Shown piece after piece: positions 43,099 to 50,951 of a stretch of 64,000 bases of DNA. How positions within the stretch are numbered: position 1 is the stretch's first letter; every line of letters begins with the position of its first letter. Below the pieces are notes generated by a model. It saw only the letters and a list, made by a program, of their open reading frames with translations. It had not been told where the DNA came from and did not search any database. The position numbers and the translations under genes were made by a program. Source of the stretch: CALKXV01 sp965228905 (GTDB lineage: Bacteria; Pseudomonadota; Alphaproteobacteria; Rhodobacterales; Rhodobacteraceae); the NCBI GenBank assembly GCA_965228905.1, contig CBDDII010000003.1, positions 1,736,001-1,800,000 of the forward strand, read 5' to 3'.

Positions 43099-44388
43099 GT
43101 GTTTCGTCACCTCTGCCTGCTCGCCGTTCTGGCCGCGCCTGCGCAAGCGGGTGAGTTCTTTACGTTGGAAGGCCACGGCGGGCCGATCATGGACATCGCC
43201 GTGTCGTCTTCGGGCCAGATCGCGACAGGCAGCTTCGACAATGCCGTCGGACTTTGGGAAGGCGAACTGCCGGACTGGCACGATGGCCACGAGGCCGCCG
43301 TCACGGCGATTGCCTTCCTCGGGGAAGACACGGTGCTGTCAGGCAGCGACGATTTCACCCTGCGCGCCTGGACCTCGGGCGAAGGCCGGATCTTCGGCGA
43401 ACATCAGGCCAAGATTCTCTCCATCGCGACCAGCACCGACAACAGCCTGATCGCTTCGGCCAGTTGGGACGCCACGATCGGCCTCTGGCCCGTGGATGCT
43501 CCGGGCAATGTGCGCTTTCTGAAGGGCCACCGCCAGGGGGTGAACGACGTCGCCTTCACGGCGGATGCAAGCCGTTTCTATTCCGCCTCCACCGATGGCA
43601 CCATCCGGGTCTGGGACGTCGAAGCAGGCGCGGAGAAGGCGCAGATTGCCTCGCACGGATTCGGCGTGAACGAACTGGTGCTGAACGAGGCCGACGGCTG
43701 GCTGGCCTACGGCGCCGTCGACGGCGGCACCCGCCTGATCGACCTTGAAAGCGGCAACCAGATCGCCGATTTCACCCTCGACCGCCGTCCGATCCTGGCG
43801 ATGGCCTATCACGCCGGAACAAGGCAGCTTGCCGTCGGCGATGGCGAGGGCTTCATAATGGTCATCGACACCGCTGAAATGCTGATCACACGCGATTTTC
43901 GCGCCGCCGAAAGCGGGCCAATCTGGGCGCTGGCCTTCTCTCCCGACGGGCAGAACCTTCATGCGGGCGGGATCGAGGACACCCTGTATTCCTGGCCCGT
44001 CGCCACCATGGACGAACACGATCCGATGGCGGGCGAGGTGCGAACATTCCTCGAAGACCCCGACAGCCTGCCGAACGGCGAACGCCAGTTCAAACGCAAA
44101 TGCTCGATCTGCCACACCCTGACCGAAGGCAGTGCCCGCAAAGCCGGCCCCAGCCTCCACAACCTTTTCGGACGCAGGGCGGGCACAGTCGAAGACTACA
44201 ATTACTCGGAAACACTGGATGATTCCGATATTGTCTGGTCAGATGAAACGATAGATGCTTTGTTCGACCTCGGTCCCGATCACTATATTCCGGGATCGAA
44301 AATGCCGATGCAGCGGATCGCGCAGCAACAGGATCGCGACGACCTGATCGACTATCTGCGAACCGCCACGTCTGAGGAAGGGAATTGA
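43099..44388 (+). CDS. WD40-repeat/cytochrome c fusion protein
   Basis: The 429-residue exported protein has a short signal peptide (ending AQA). Six or seven WD40-like repeats follow (GHGGPIMDIAVSSSGQIATG, DGTIRVWDVEAG, GPIWALAFSPDGQNLHAGG). A C-terminal class I cytochrome c domain has CSICH (C335, C338, H339), GPSLHNLFGRRAG and the Met-ligand stretch GSKMPMQR. The GTG at 43099 lies 8 bases after fdhC. The cytochrome could take electrons from formate dehydrogenase while the propeller docks a partner; this role is inferred from position. Confidence 0.85.
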   Translation: MFRHLCLLAVLAAPAQAGEFFTLEGHGGPIMDIAVSSSGQIATGSFDNAVGLWEGELPDWHDGHEAAVTAIAFLGEDTVLSGSDDFTLRAWTSGEGRIFGEHQAKILSIATSTDNSLIASASWDATIGLWPVDAPGNVRFLKGHRQGVNDVAFTADASRFYSASTDGTIRVWDVEAGAEKAQIASHGFGVNELVLNEADGWLAYGAVDGGTRLIDLESGNQIADFTLDRRPILAMAYHAGTRQLAVGDGEGFIMVIDTAEMLITRDFRAAESGPIWALAFSPDGQNLHAGGIEDTLYSWPVATMDEHDPMAGEVRTFLEDPDSLPNGERQFKRKCSICHTLTEGSARKAGPSLHNLFGRRAGTVEDYNYSETLDDSDIVWSDETIDALFDLGPDHYIPGSKMPMQRIAQQQDRDDLIDYLRTATSEEGN

Positions 44389-44389
44389 G

Positions 44390-44515
44390 ATGAAAGTCAT
44401 CCTTGCGGCAATCCTTGCCATGGTGGTGATCGCGGTCGGCGCGAACCAGTTCCTGGGCCAGGCCGGGTTTTCCAGCGAAGAACGCACCTCGGGAACCGCA
44501 GTGCGCCTCGACTGA
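44390..44515 (+). CDS. 41-residue membrane protein at the end of the formate dehydrogenase operon
   Basis: The frame starts one base after the WD40-cytochrome stop, with GAGGAAGGGAAT as the ribosome site. It encodes one hydrophobic helix (about residues 3-18, ILAAILAMVVIAVGAN) and a polar tail (GFSSEERTSGTAVRLD). Position, ribosome site and helix-plus-tail layout support a real small protein, probably an assembly or stability factor of a membrane complex. A GC-rich hairpin follows 8 bases after the stop. Confidence 0.65.
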   Translation: MKVILAAILAMVVIAVGANQFLGQAGFSSEERTSGTAVRLD

Positions 44516-44522
44516 TCCGGAC

Positions 44523-44545
44523 GCGCCGCAGGACGTCCGCGGCGC
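44523..44545 (+). terminator. GC-rich hairpin after the formate dehydrogenase operon
   Basis: GCGCCGC (44523-44529) pairs with GCGGCGC (44539-44545), and the 9 bases between are themselves palindromic (GGACGTCC). There is no T-run. It is the most likely 3' boundary of the fdh transcript. Confidence 0.45.
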
Positions 44546-44771
44546 TGCGTGAGAAACGGATCGTGCAAAGGCGGGTCCGACCCCGCCCGTAAATGCCCGC
44601 CACAAGACGGCAAATCCGGACTGAATGACGGTGGACGCAGTGCAGGGCGGCCGCATTTCTGCGGCAGTTTCCATGTGAACAGGGAATACTCGAATTTCGG
44701 TCGAAACCCTGCGCTTTGATCCGCCTCTTGCCCAGCTTTTCCCAGGGAGTGCCGGTGACAACGCATTTTAG

Positions 44772-44867
44772 CGACAGACCGATGTCAAAGACCTGCTCCG
44801 AGAGGCCCGCGATCTGAAGATGGTCATCGCCGAACAGGTGCCGGAAGCGCGTTTTCTGCAAAAATAG
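44772..44867 (+). pseudogene. Relic of an IS3-type transposase OrfA C-terminus
   Basis: An open stretch between two stops reads TDVKDLLREARDLKMVIAEQ and then VPEARFLQK, ending at TAG. It closely resembles the coiled-coil end of IS3-family OrfA proteins (REARDLKEVVAEQ...LELRLLKKS type). The preceding bases (44740-44771) look like the adjoining GDTAR segment broken by frameshifts. No inverted repeats, OrfB or start codon remain. The rest of the 44516-44987 gap has no intact gene. Confidence 0.5.
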
Positions 44868-44902
44868 TCATGCCCGAGGATGGGCGTGTTGCGGCGTTCA
44901 AT

Positions 44903-44935
44903 TTGATATTATGAAGTTTTGTGCCGCAATATCAA
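44903..44935. promoter_or_regulatory. Inverted repeat upstream of the IclR-family gene
   Basis: TTGATATT (44903-44910) and AATATCAA (44928-44935) are perfect complements with a 17-base spacer, in an AT-rich stretch 53 bases before the chosen IclR start. The position fits an autoregulatory operator or the promoter region of the regulator. Confidence 0.5.
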
Positions 44936-44987
44936 TTATTCTTGCTATCTTTGTGACATGAATCAATCTTTGAGCAGGGAGAAGATA

Positions 44988-45836
44988 GTGGTCATGAAAC
45001 ACGAACGGCCAATCCAATTGCACACCGAAACCCGGTCTGGCAACGAAGTACCAGAGGGAGACCGATTGCAGGGACGCACCATCCAGTCCGTCGATCGTGC
45101 TTTGCAGGTTCTTGAATCGATTGCTCTCTCAAGTGAGGGCACGACCGTCAAATCGGTCGCCGAAAAGCTTGGCCTGAACACCTCGACTTGCCACCATCTT
45201 ATCACGACGCTTGTCCGTCGCGGATACCTTGCGCAGATCAGTCGCAGCCGGGGATACGTGCTTGGACCCAAGCTAAGCGAACTGATTGAGGCCGCAGAAA
45301 GAGAATCCGATCCGACGGTCCTTCTGGAGTCGAATCTTCGGGAGCTTGGCCAGCGGCTTGGTCATGGCGTTCAATTCGCGATTCTAAGCGATACCTCGTT
45401 GTTGACCAAGCTCAGCTTTCCTGGGGCAGACGACACGATTGTCGAACCCGACGAGGTGGAAAAAATGACCGCTCTCCACGCGACGGCAACCGGTAAGGCC
45501 ATTCTGGCCTGGATACCCGATACTGAACTTGTACGGGTGATTTCAGCAAATGGGCTGAAAACCTATACACCGAAAACGATCACCACGCTTTCTGGTCTGG
45601 TCGAAGAGTTGCGGTTGGTCCGTCGCGGCAAGTTTGCGGTGGATGACGAGGAATTTCGCGAAGGCATCGTCTGCATAGGCGCAGCCATTCGCGAAGGGGC
45701 GGGGGCCGTTATCGGCTCGATTTCGACAACGATATCGGCGGATCGGGCGACCGAAGAATACCGGCAGTATCTGATCAGGGAAATGATCGGCGCTGCCAAC
45801 AGCTTTTCCAACAAACTGCGCGACCTGAAGACCTGA
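44988..45836 (+). CDS. IclR-family transcriptional regulator
   Basis: The 282-residue regulator has an N-terminal helix-turn-helix (SVDRALQVLESIALSSEGTT, VAEKLGLNTSTCHHLITTL) and a C-terminal effector domain (LHATATGKAILAWIPD, GKFAVDDEEFREGIVCIGA). It precedes the catabolic operon by 31 bases in the same orientation and is its likely regulator. The GTG at 44988 has AGGGAG at good spacing; ATGs at 44958 and 44994 are alternatives. The effector is unknown. Confidence 0.9.
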   Translation: MVMKHERPIQLHTETRSGNEVPEGDRLQGRTIQSVDRALQVLESIALSSEGTTVKSVAEKLGLNTSTCHHLITTLVRRGYLAQISRSRGYVLGPKLSELIEAAERESDPTVLLESNLRELGQRLGHGVQFAILSDTSLLTKLSFPGADDTIVEPDEVEKMTALHATATGKAILAWIPDTELVRVISANGLKTYTPKTITTLSGLVEELRLVRRGKFAVDDEEFREGIVCIGAAIREGAGAVIGSISTTISADRATEEYRQYLIREMIGAANSFSNKLRDLKT

Positions 45837-45867
45837 AGCGCAACGAAAACCAAAATGGAGTGATCCC

Positions 45868-47031
45868 ATGGCAATGCCCGACAATGTGACAACAAGTTCA
45901 ACGCACCCGGTCCCCGAAACCATGAAGGCCTGGGTGCTGGGCGATCCGGGCGAGTTGACGCTGAAAGACAAGCCGGTCCCGGCTCCGCGCAAAGCCGAGG
46001 TTCTGGTGCGCATCGACGCCGTGGCGATCTGTGCGACCGATCTTGAGATCATCTATCACGGGCCGCCGGCGATGATCGAAGGCGGTGATCCACACAACAA
46101 GAACTTCACGCCGGGGCACGAATACATGGGCACCGTTGTCGCCCTTGGGCCTGGCGTGGATGAGTATGAAATCGGCGAGCGTGTGACGGTGGAAATCCAC
46201 GCCGGTTGCGGCCAGTGCAAGCGCTGTCGGGAAGGCATGTACACCTCGTGCCACAACTACGGCAAGAACTACGGCGACGTCGACAAGGGCCACCGCGCCA
46301 ACGGGTTCACCACCGATGGCGGCTTTGCGGAATACGCGGTCAACAACATCAACACCCTGGTTCACGTTGATGACAGCATGTCCGACGAAGAGGCCACGCT
46401 GGTCGTGACGGCCGGAACGGCGATGTATGGTTTGACCGAATTGGGTGGCCTCGTGGCAGGTGAAAGCGTTGTGGTTACCGGCCCCGGCCCGATTGGCCTG
46501 ATGGGGGCCGCCGTGGCCAAGGCCTTGGGTGCGCAACCGGTGATCCTGACCGGCACGCGCGACAACCGTCTTGAGATCGGCAGGCAGTTGGGCGCGGATC
46601 ACGTGATAAACGTCCGCAACGAGAACGTGGTCGACAAGGTCCGCGAACTGACCGGCGGCAAGGGCGTCGACTATGTGGTCGAATGTGCGGGTGCACCAAA
46701 CGGCGTGAACGAAGCGGCCCAGATGGTGAACCGCGGCGGCAAGATCTGCCTCGCGGCCTTCCCGAGCGCCGAAGCTCCCGTCGATGTGGCGCACCTCGTG
46801 CGGAACAACATCTACCTCTACGGTATCCGTGGTGAAGGCAAGACCGCCACGCACCGGGCCGAGGCCTACATGCGGCAAAAGCGGTTCGACGCCACACTGA
46901 TCCACACCCACACCTTCGAGATGGCCGACCTGAAAGAGGCTCTGCGCTATGCGAAGGACCGGGTGGAGGACGCAATCAAGGTCGTGGTCAAGAACCCCCA
47001 TGCCGAAGCCAGGAAAGTCGCTGCTGAATAA
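45868..47031 (+). CDS. Zinc-dependent medium-chain alcohol dehydrogenase
   Basis: The 387-residue dehydrogenase carries catalytic-zinc residues (AICATDLEI Cys, FTPGHEYMG His-Glu), the structural zinc loop with four Cys (GCGQCKRCREGMYTSC) and the NAD fold GPGPIGLMGAAVAKALG. It is related to sorbitol/threonine-dehydrogenase-type enzymes that oxidise polyol or cyclitol hydroxyls. It is the first enzyme gene after the IclR regulator, so it may catalyse the entry oxidation of the pathway. GGAG precedes the ATG. Confidence 0.9.
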   Translation: MAMPDNVTTSSTHPVPETMKAWVLGDPGELTLKDKPVPAPRKAEVLVRIDAVAICATDLEIIYHGPPAMIEGGDPHNKNFTPGHEYMGTVVALGPGVDEYEIGERVTVEIHAGCGQCKRCREGMYTSCHNYGKNYGDVDKGHRANGFTTDGGFAEYAVNNINTLVHVDDSMSDEEATLVVTAGTAMYGLTELGGLVAGESVVVTGPGPIGLMGAAVAKALGAQPVILTGTRDNRLEIGRQLGADHVINVRNENVVDKVRELTGGKGVDYVVECAGAPNGVNEAAQMVNRGGKICLAAFPSAEAPVDVAHLVRNNIYLYGIRGEGKTATHRAEAYMRQKRFDATLIHTHTFEMADLKEALRYAKDRVEDAIKVVVKNPHAEARKVAAE

Positions 47032-47052
47032 GCGGCGCAAAGGAGACGATCC

Positions 47053-47973
47053 ATGCTGACCTGCGACAAGTATCACATGCCCACAAGCCTGGCCGAGGCC
47101 CTGCGCCTTTGGACGGGCGCGGCGGAGGGCAGCCGGATCGTTTCGGGTGCCACCGACATCCTGCCCTGGGCACGCGAGGGGCGTGCGGGCGATGTCCATC
47201 TGCCAGAATTGCTGGACGTCACGCGCATTGACGAACTTGAAGGCTATGCTTTCGAGAACGGCCGCGTGCGCCTCGGGGCCAGCACGGTCTATCAGGATTT
47301 CCTGAGGGATCGGGCGCTGATGCGTGCGCTGCCTTGTATGCCCCATTGCGCGATCTGGTTCGCTGACGATCAAATCCGCGAACAGGCCTCGCTGACCGGC
47401 AATCTGGTCAACGCCTCGCCGGTGGCTGACGGGACTCCCGCCGTCGTTGCCTTGAATGGCGAGATCGAACTGGCCCGGCTGGAGGGGGATGACATTCTCC
47501 GCCGGTCGGTGCCGGTTGTCGACTTCATCGAAGGGCCCGGTCGGACGCAGATAGCACCGGACGAAATTGCCACGGCGGTCACGCTGGACACGGCCAACGG
47601 CTATGGCGGTTCGTTCCAGAAAGTGGGCCAGCGCCGGTCGCTGGTAATTTCGGTCGCTTGCGCGGCGGGGCTGGTCAAGACCGACCGCGACGGTCGGGTG
47701 TTCGAGGACGTGCGGCTTGCCCTTGGCGGGGTAGGGCCACGTCCGATCCGTTTGGCCGAGGCGGAACAAGCCCTTCGCGGCGAACGTATCTCGCACGCGC
47801 TGATCGAAAGGGTGGCGCAGACCGCCGCTGACACAGTCGGTTCACGCAGCCGCCAGGAATACCGGCGCGAAGTCGTTGTGAATTTCGTCCGCGCAGCAAT
47901 CGAGGATGCGCTGGCCAACCAACCGGACGTGGAAATCTCATTCGAAGACGCGAAGGAGCGGGCCAATGCCTAA
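47053..47973 (+). CDS. FAD-binding subunit of molybdenum hydroxylase (CoxM-like)
   Basis: The 306-residue protein has the FAD-binding motifs of the medium subunit: RIVSGATDILPWAREGRAG, then IREQASLTGNLVNASPVADG, the second FAD contact, and LALGGVGPRPIRL with the CO-dehydrogenase flavoprotein C-terminal domain. It carries electrons from the 2Fe-2S clusters to the final acceptor. The stop overlaps the next gene by 8 bases. Confidence 0.92.
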   Translation: MLTCDKYHMPTSLAEALRLWTGAAEGSRIVSGATDILPWAREGRAGDVHLPELLDVTRIDELEGYAFENGRVRLGASTVYQDFLRDRALMRALPCMPHCAIWFADDQIREQASLTGNLVNASPVADGTPAVVALNGEIELARLEGDDILRRSVPVVDFIEGPGRTQIAPDEIATAVTLDTANGYGGSFQKVGQRRSLVISVACAAGLVKTDRDGRVFEDVRLALGGVGPRPIRLAEAEQALRGERISHALIERVAQTAADTVGSRSRQEYRREVVVNFVRAAIEDALANQPDVEISFEDAKERANA

Positions 47974-49852
47974 GCTGACCATCGACGCCGAAGTGAATGG
48001 CCGCAAGGTCAAACGCGAAACCCAACCACACAGTCGCCTTCTGGACTTTCTGCGCGAAGATCTGAACCTGACCGGCACCAAGGAAGGCTGTGGGGCGGGC
48101 GAATGCGGCACCTGTTCCGTGTTTGTCGACGGTAAGCTGGTGAAATCCTGCCTGATGCCCGCCGCCAAGGCGCAGGGGGCGAAGATCGAAACCATCGAGG
48201 GGCTTGCCGCGCCGGGCGATCTTACACCGGTGCAGAAGGCGTTTCACAAAACCGGGGCCAGCCAGTGCGGCTATTGCATTCCCGGCATGGTAATGGCGGC
48301 AACCTCTGCGCTGCGCGAAAATCCCGACGCGGACATCGAGGAAATCAAGGAACGCCTTGGCGGCAACATCTGCCGCTGCACCGGCTACACCAAGATTTTC
48401 GAAGCGGTCGAGATTGCCCGCGACGTGATCGCCGGCGATTTGCCCGAGACGGCGCTGGAGGAAGACAAGGTCGGTGAAAGCTATATCGGCACGAACGTCA
48501 GACGGCTGGATGCACCGTCCAAGGTCTCGGGCCGTTTGAAATACGCCGCCGACATCAAGATGTACGACATGCTGCAGATGCAGGTCCTGCGCAGCCCTCA
48601 TGCCCATGCGAAAATCCTTTCGATCGACACCTCCAAGGCCGAAGCGATGGAGGGCGTCGCCTGCGTCATCACCGCCGACGATGTGCCGGGTAATGACGGT
48701 TTCGGCGTGTTCGTACACGACCAGCCCATCATGGCGCGCGGCAAGGTGCGTCATGTGGGTGAGGCCGTGGCAGCAGTGGCGGCGGAAGATCACCTGACTG
48801 CGCGGCGCGCGCTCTCGAAGATCAAGGTGGAATACGAAGAACTTCCCGGTCTTTACGATCCCGCCGATGCCATGAAGCCCGGCGCGCCGGTCATCCACGA
48901 CTATGCGCCGGACAATCTGGTGAAACACATCCCGGTTCGCAAAGGCGACCCCGAAAAGGGCTTTGCCGAGGCCGACCTGATCCTTGAAGACGACTTTGGA
49001 ACCCAGCAGGTCGAACACGCCTATCTCGAACCGGAGGCGGGCATCGCCTATGTCGATGCCGACGATACGGTGGTGGTGATTTCACCGTCGCAGAACATCA
49101 CCCATCACAGGCACATGCTGGCCGAAATCATCGCCAAGCCAATCAACAAGGTGCGTTTCATCATGAGCCCTGTGGGCGGCGGCTTCGGCGGCAAGGAAGA
49201 CATGATCTATCAGGGGATGCTGGCGCTTTGCGCGATGAAGACGCACCGCCCGATCCAGTTGAACTTCACCCGCGAGGAAAGCCTGATCGCCTCGGCCAAA
49301 CGGCATCCGGCACGGGTGCATTACAAGATGGGGCTAAAGTTCAATGGCGAGATCACGGCGATTGCCTTCGACATGCTGTCGGACGGTGGCGCCTACGGGA
49401 TGTCGAGCGAAGGCGTGATGCGCAAGGCGGCGATCCTGTCCTGCGGGCCCTACGAAGTGCGTAATCTTCAGGTCGACACCCGCGCCGTTTACACCAACAA
49501 CACGCCTTCGGGGGCCTTCCGCACTTTTGGAGGGATGCAGGCGCAGTTTGCGACCGAAAGCATGATGGACATGGCCGCCGAGGCTTTGGACATGGACCCG
49601 TTTGAGATTCGCCGGGTCAATATGATGAAGATCGGGGCCCTGACCCACACGCAGCAAAAGTTGGAAACCGCGTCGCTGGACCGGGTTTTGGACGCTGCCG
49701 AAAAAGCCTCGCGCTGGGAAAAGGGTGCGCCGAAAGTGCGCGGTGCAAAGCGTGGTGACATGGGCGGGCCGGACACGCGGAAGCCCTGCACCCTGGGCGC
49801 GCGGATCAAGAATGGCGCGGGCGAACCCCCGAAATCGGAGAAAGTGGCATGA
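47966..49852 (+). CDS. Fused 2Fe-2S subunit and N-terminal half of molybdenum hydroxylase large subunit
   Basis: The 628-residue protein joins two usually separate pieces. Residues 1 to about 165 form the small subunit with two 2Fe-2S sites (CGAGECGTC...C, then CGYC...CRC). From about 175 onward comes the first part of the large subunit: GTNVRRLDAPSKVSGRLKYA, the cofactor motif VGGGFGGKED and AFRTFGGMQAQFATE. The AFRTFGG form indicates a hydroxylase of the xanthine or aldehyde oxidase type rather than CO dehydrogenase. The protein stops in a linker, and the rest is encoded by the next gene through an ATGA overlap. Confidence 0.9.
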   Translation: MPKLTIDAEVNGRKVKRETQPHSRLLDFLREDLNLTGTKEGCGAGECGTCSVFVDGKLVKSCLMPAAKAQGAKIETIEGLAAPGDLTPVQKAFHKTGASQCGYCIPGMVMAATSALRENPDADIEEIKERLGGNICRCTGYTKIFEAVEIARDVIAGDLPETALEEDKVGESYIGTNVRRLDAPSKVSGRLKYAADIKMYDMLQMQVLRSPHAHAKILSIDTSKAEAMEGVACVITADDVPGNDGFGVFVHDQPIMARGKVRHVGEAVAAVAAEDHLTARRALSKIKVEYEELPGLYDPADAMKPGAPVIHDYAPDNLVKHIPVRKGDPEKGFAEADLILEDDFGTQQVEHAYLEPEAGIAYVDADDTVVVISPSQNITHHRHMLAEIIAKPINKVRFIMSPVGGGFGGKEDMIYQGMLALCAMKTHRPIQLNFTREESLIASAKRHPARVHYKMGLKFNGEITAIAFDMLSDGGAYGMSSEGVMRKAAILSCGPYEVRNLQVDTRAVYTNNTPSGAFRTFGGMQAQFATESMMDMAAEALDMDPFEIRRVNMMKIGALTHTQQKLETASLDRVLDAAEKASRWEKGAPKVRGAKRGDMGGPDTRKPCTLGARIKNGAGEPPKSEKVA

Positions 49853-50898
49853 CGACCCGGATGAAACGCGGCCGCGGCATGGCGGCAAGCTGGTACGGCA
49901 TCGCGCGCACGGCAACGATCGACCGGGCGGGTGCTTGGGCAGAGATTGACGACGGCGGCACAGGCAAGGTGGTGACCGGCGTGACCGAGATCGGCGAGGG
50001 CATCCTGACGGTCCTGGCGCAGATCGCCGCCGACGAGATGGGGATCACGCCCGAGGATGTGACGATCGGCGACAACGACACGGCACGCTCGCCCGAAGCC
50101 GCACACGCAGGGGCGACACGCCAGACCTACATGATCGGCAATTCCGTGGCGCTGGCCTCGCGCGAGGCAATGAATGTCCTTCGCGAAGAAATCGCCGATC
50201 ACTGGGATGTCGAGGTCGACACGCTTCGCGCTTTCGATGGCGAGATCTGGGCCGAGGGCACCAACCTCAAGATGACGATGGAAGACGCGGTGGCCATCTG
50301 CAAGGGGCGGGGCGTCGTACCGGTAGGATCGGCCTCGTTCACCGCCCATGGCACCGGGCTCGATCCGGTCGATGGCTCCGGCAGCCCCTGGCAGGCCTAT
50401 GTTTTCGGCACGCAGGTGGCCGAGGTCGAGGTCGACACATGGACCGGCGAAGTCCAGGTTCTTGGCATCTGGGCGGCGCATGACGTAGGCCGTGCGATCA
50501 ACCCGCGCGGCGTTGAAGGACAGATCGAAGGCGGCGTGGTGCAGGGCCTTGGTCAGGCATTGATGGAGGAATACATCACCGACAAGGGCCATGCGATCAC
50601 CCACGGCTTTGCGAAATATATACTGCCCACCTCGCTGGATATCCCCCAAATCAACTCGATCATCGTCGAAGACCCCGACCCGAAAAGTCCGCTGAGGGCG
50701 AAAGGGATCGGCGAACCGTCGCTGGTGCCGACAGCTCCGGCCATCATGAACGCAATCTATGACGCCATCGGCGTCAGGATCAAAACGCTTCCGGCAACGC
50801 CGGAAAAGATTTTGCAGGCGCTACGGGATCACGTGCCCGGGCGCGCTCAAATTGCGCAGGAAGATCGTCAAGAACGCGCAGAAGCTGCTCGTCATTGA
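49849..50898 (+). CDS. C-terminal half of molybdenum hydroxylase large subunit
   Basis: The 349-residue protein starts with KRGRGMAASWYGIARTATID and continues GVTEIGEGILTVLAQIAADE, matching the second half of CoxL/XdhB-type large subunits. Near its end, AKGIGEPSLVPTAPAIMNAI contains the catalytic Glu (GIGEP). It begins at an ATG overlapping the previous stop. Together the two halves have the normal large-subunit length, so the active enzyme probably assembles from both. Confidence 0.9.
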   Translation: MTTRMKRGRGMAASWYGIARTATIDRAGAWAEIDDGGTGKVVTGVTEIGEGILTVLAQIAADEMGITPEDVTIGDNDTARSPEAAHAGATRQTYMIGNSVALASREAMNVLREEIADHWDVEVDTLRAFDGEIWAEGTNLKMTMEDAVAICKGRGVVPVGSASFTAHGTGLDPVDGSGSPWQAYVFGTQVAEVEVDTWTGEVQVLGIWAAHDVGRAINPRGVEGQIEGGVVQGLGQALMEEYITDKGHAITHGFAKYILPTSLDIPQINSIIVEDPDPKSPLRAKGIGEPSLVPTAPAIMNAIYDAIGVRIKTLPATPEKILQALRDHVPGRAQIAQEDRQERAEAARH

Positions 50899-50951
50899 GT
50901 GGCACCCGCCCGACGGAAAAGGTCAGGCACACAACAATAGGGAGGAAAAGA

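Noticed and set aside
49820..49870. Recent frameshift splitting the molybdenum hydroxylase large subunit
   Set aside because: The junction is a clean ATGA overlap in a linker, and both halves keep conserved ends. A stable split is more likely, so it is reported as architecture rather than a broken gene.
50281..50340. CO dehydrogenase identity for the CoxMSL-like genes
   Set aside because: The large subunit has AFRTFGG instead of the CO dehydrogenase active-site loop (AYRCSFR), so it belongs to the general hydroxylase type.
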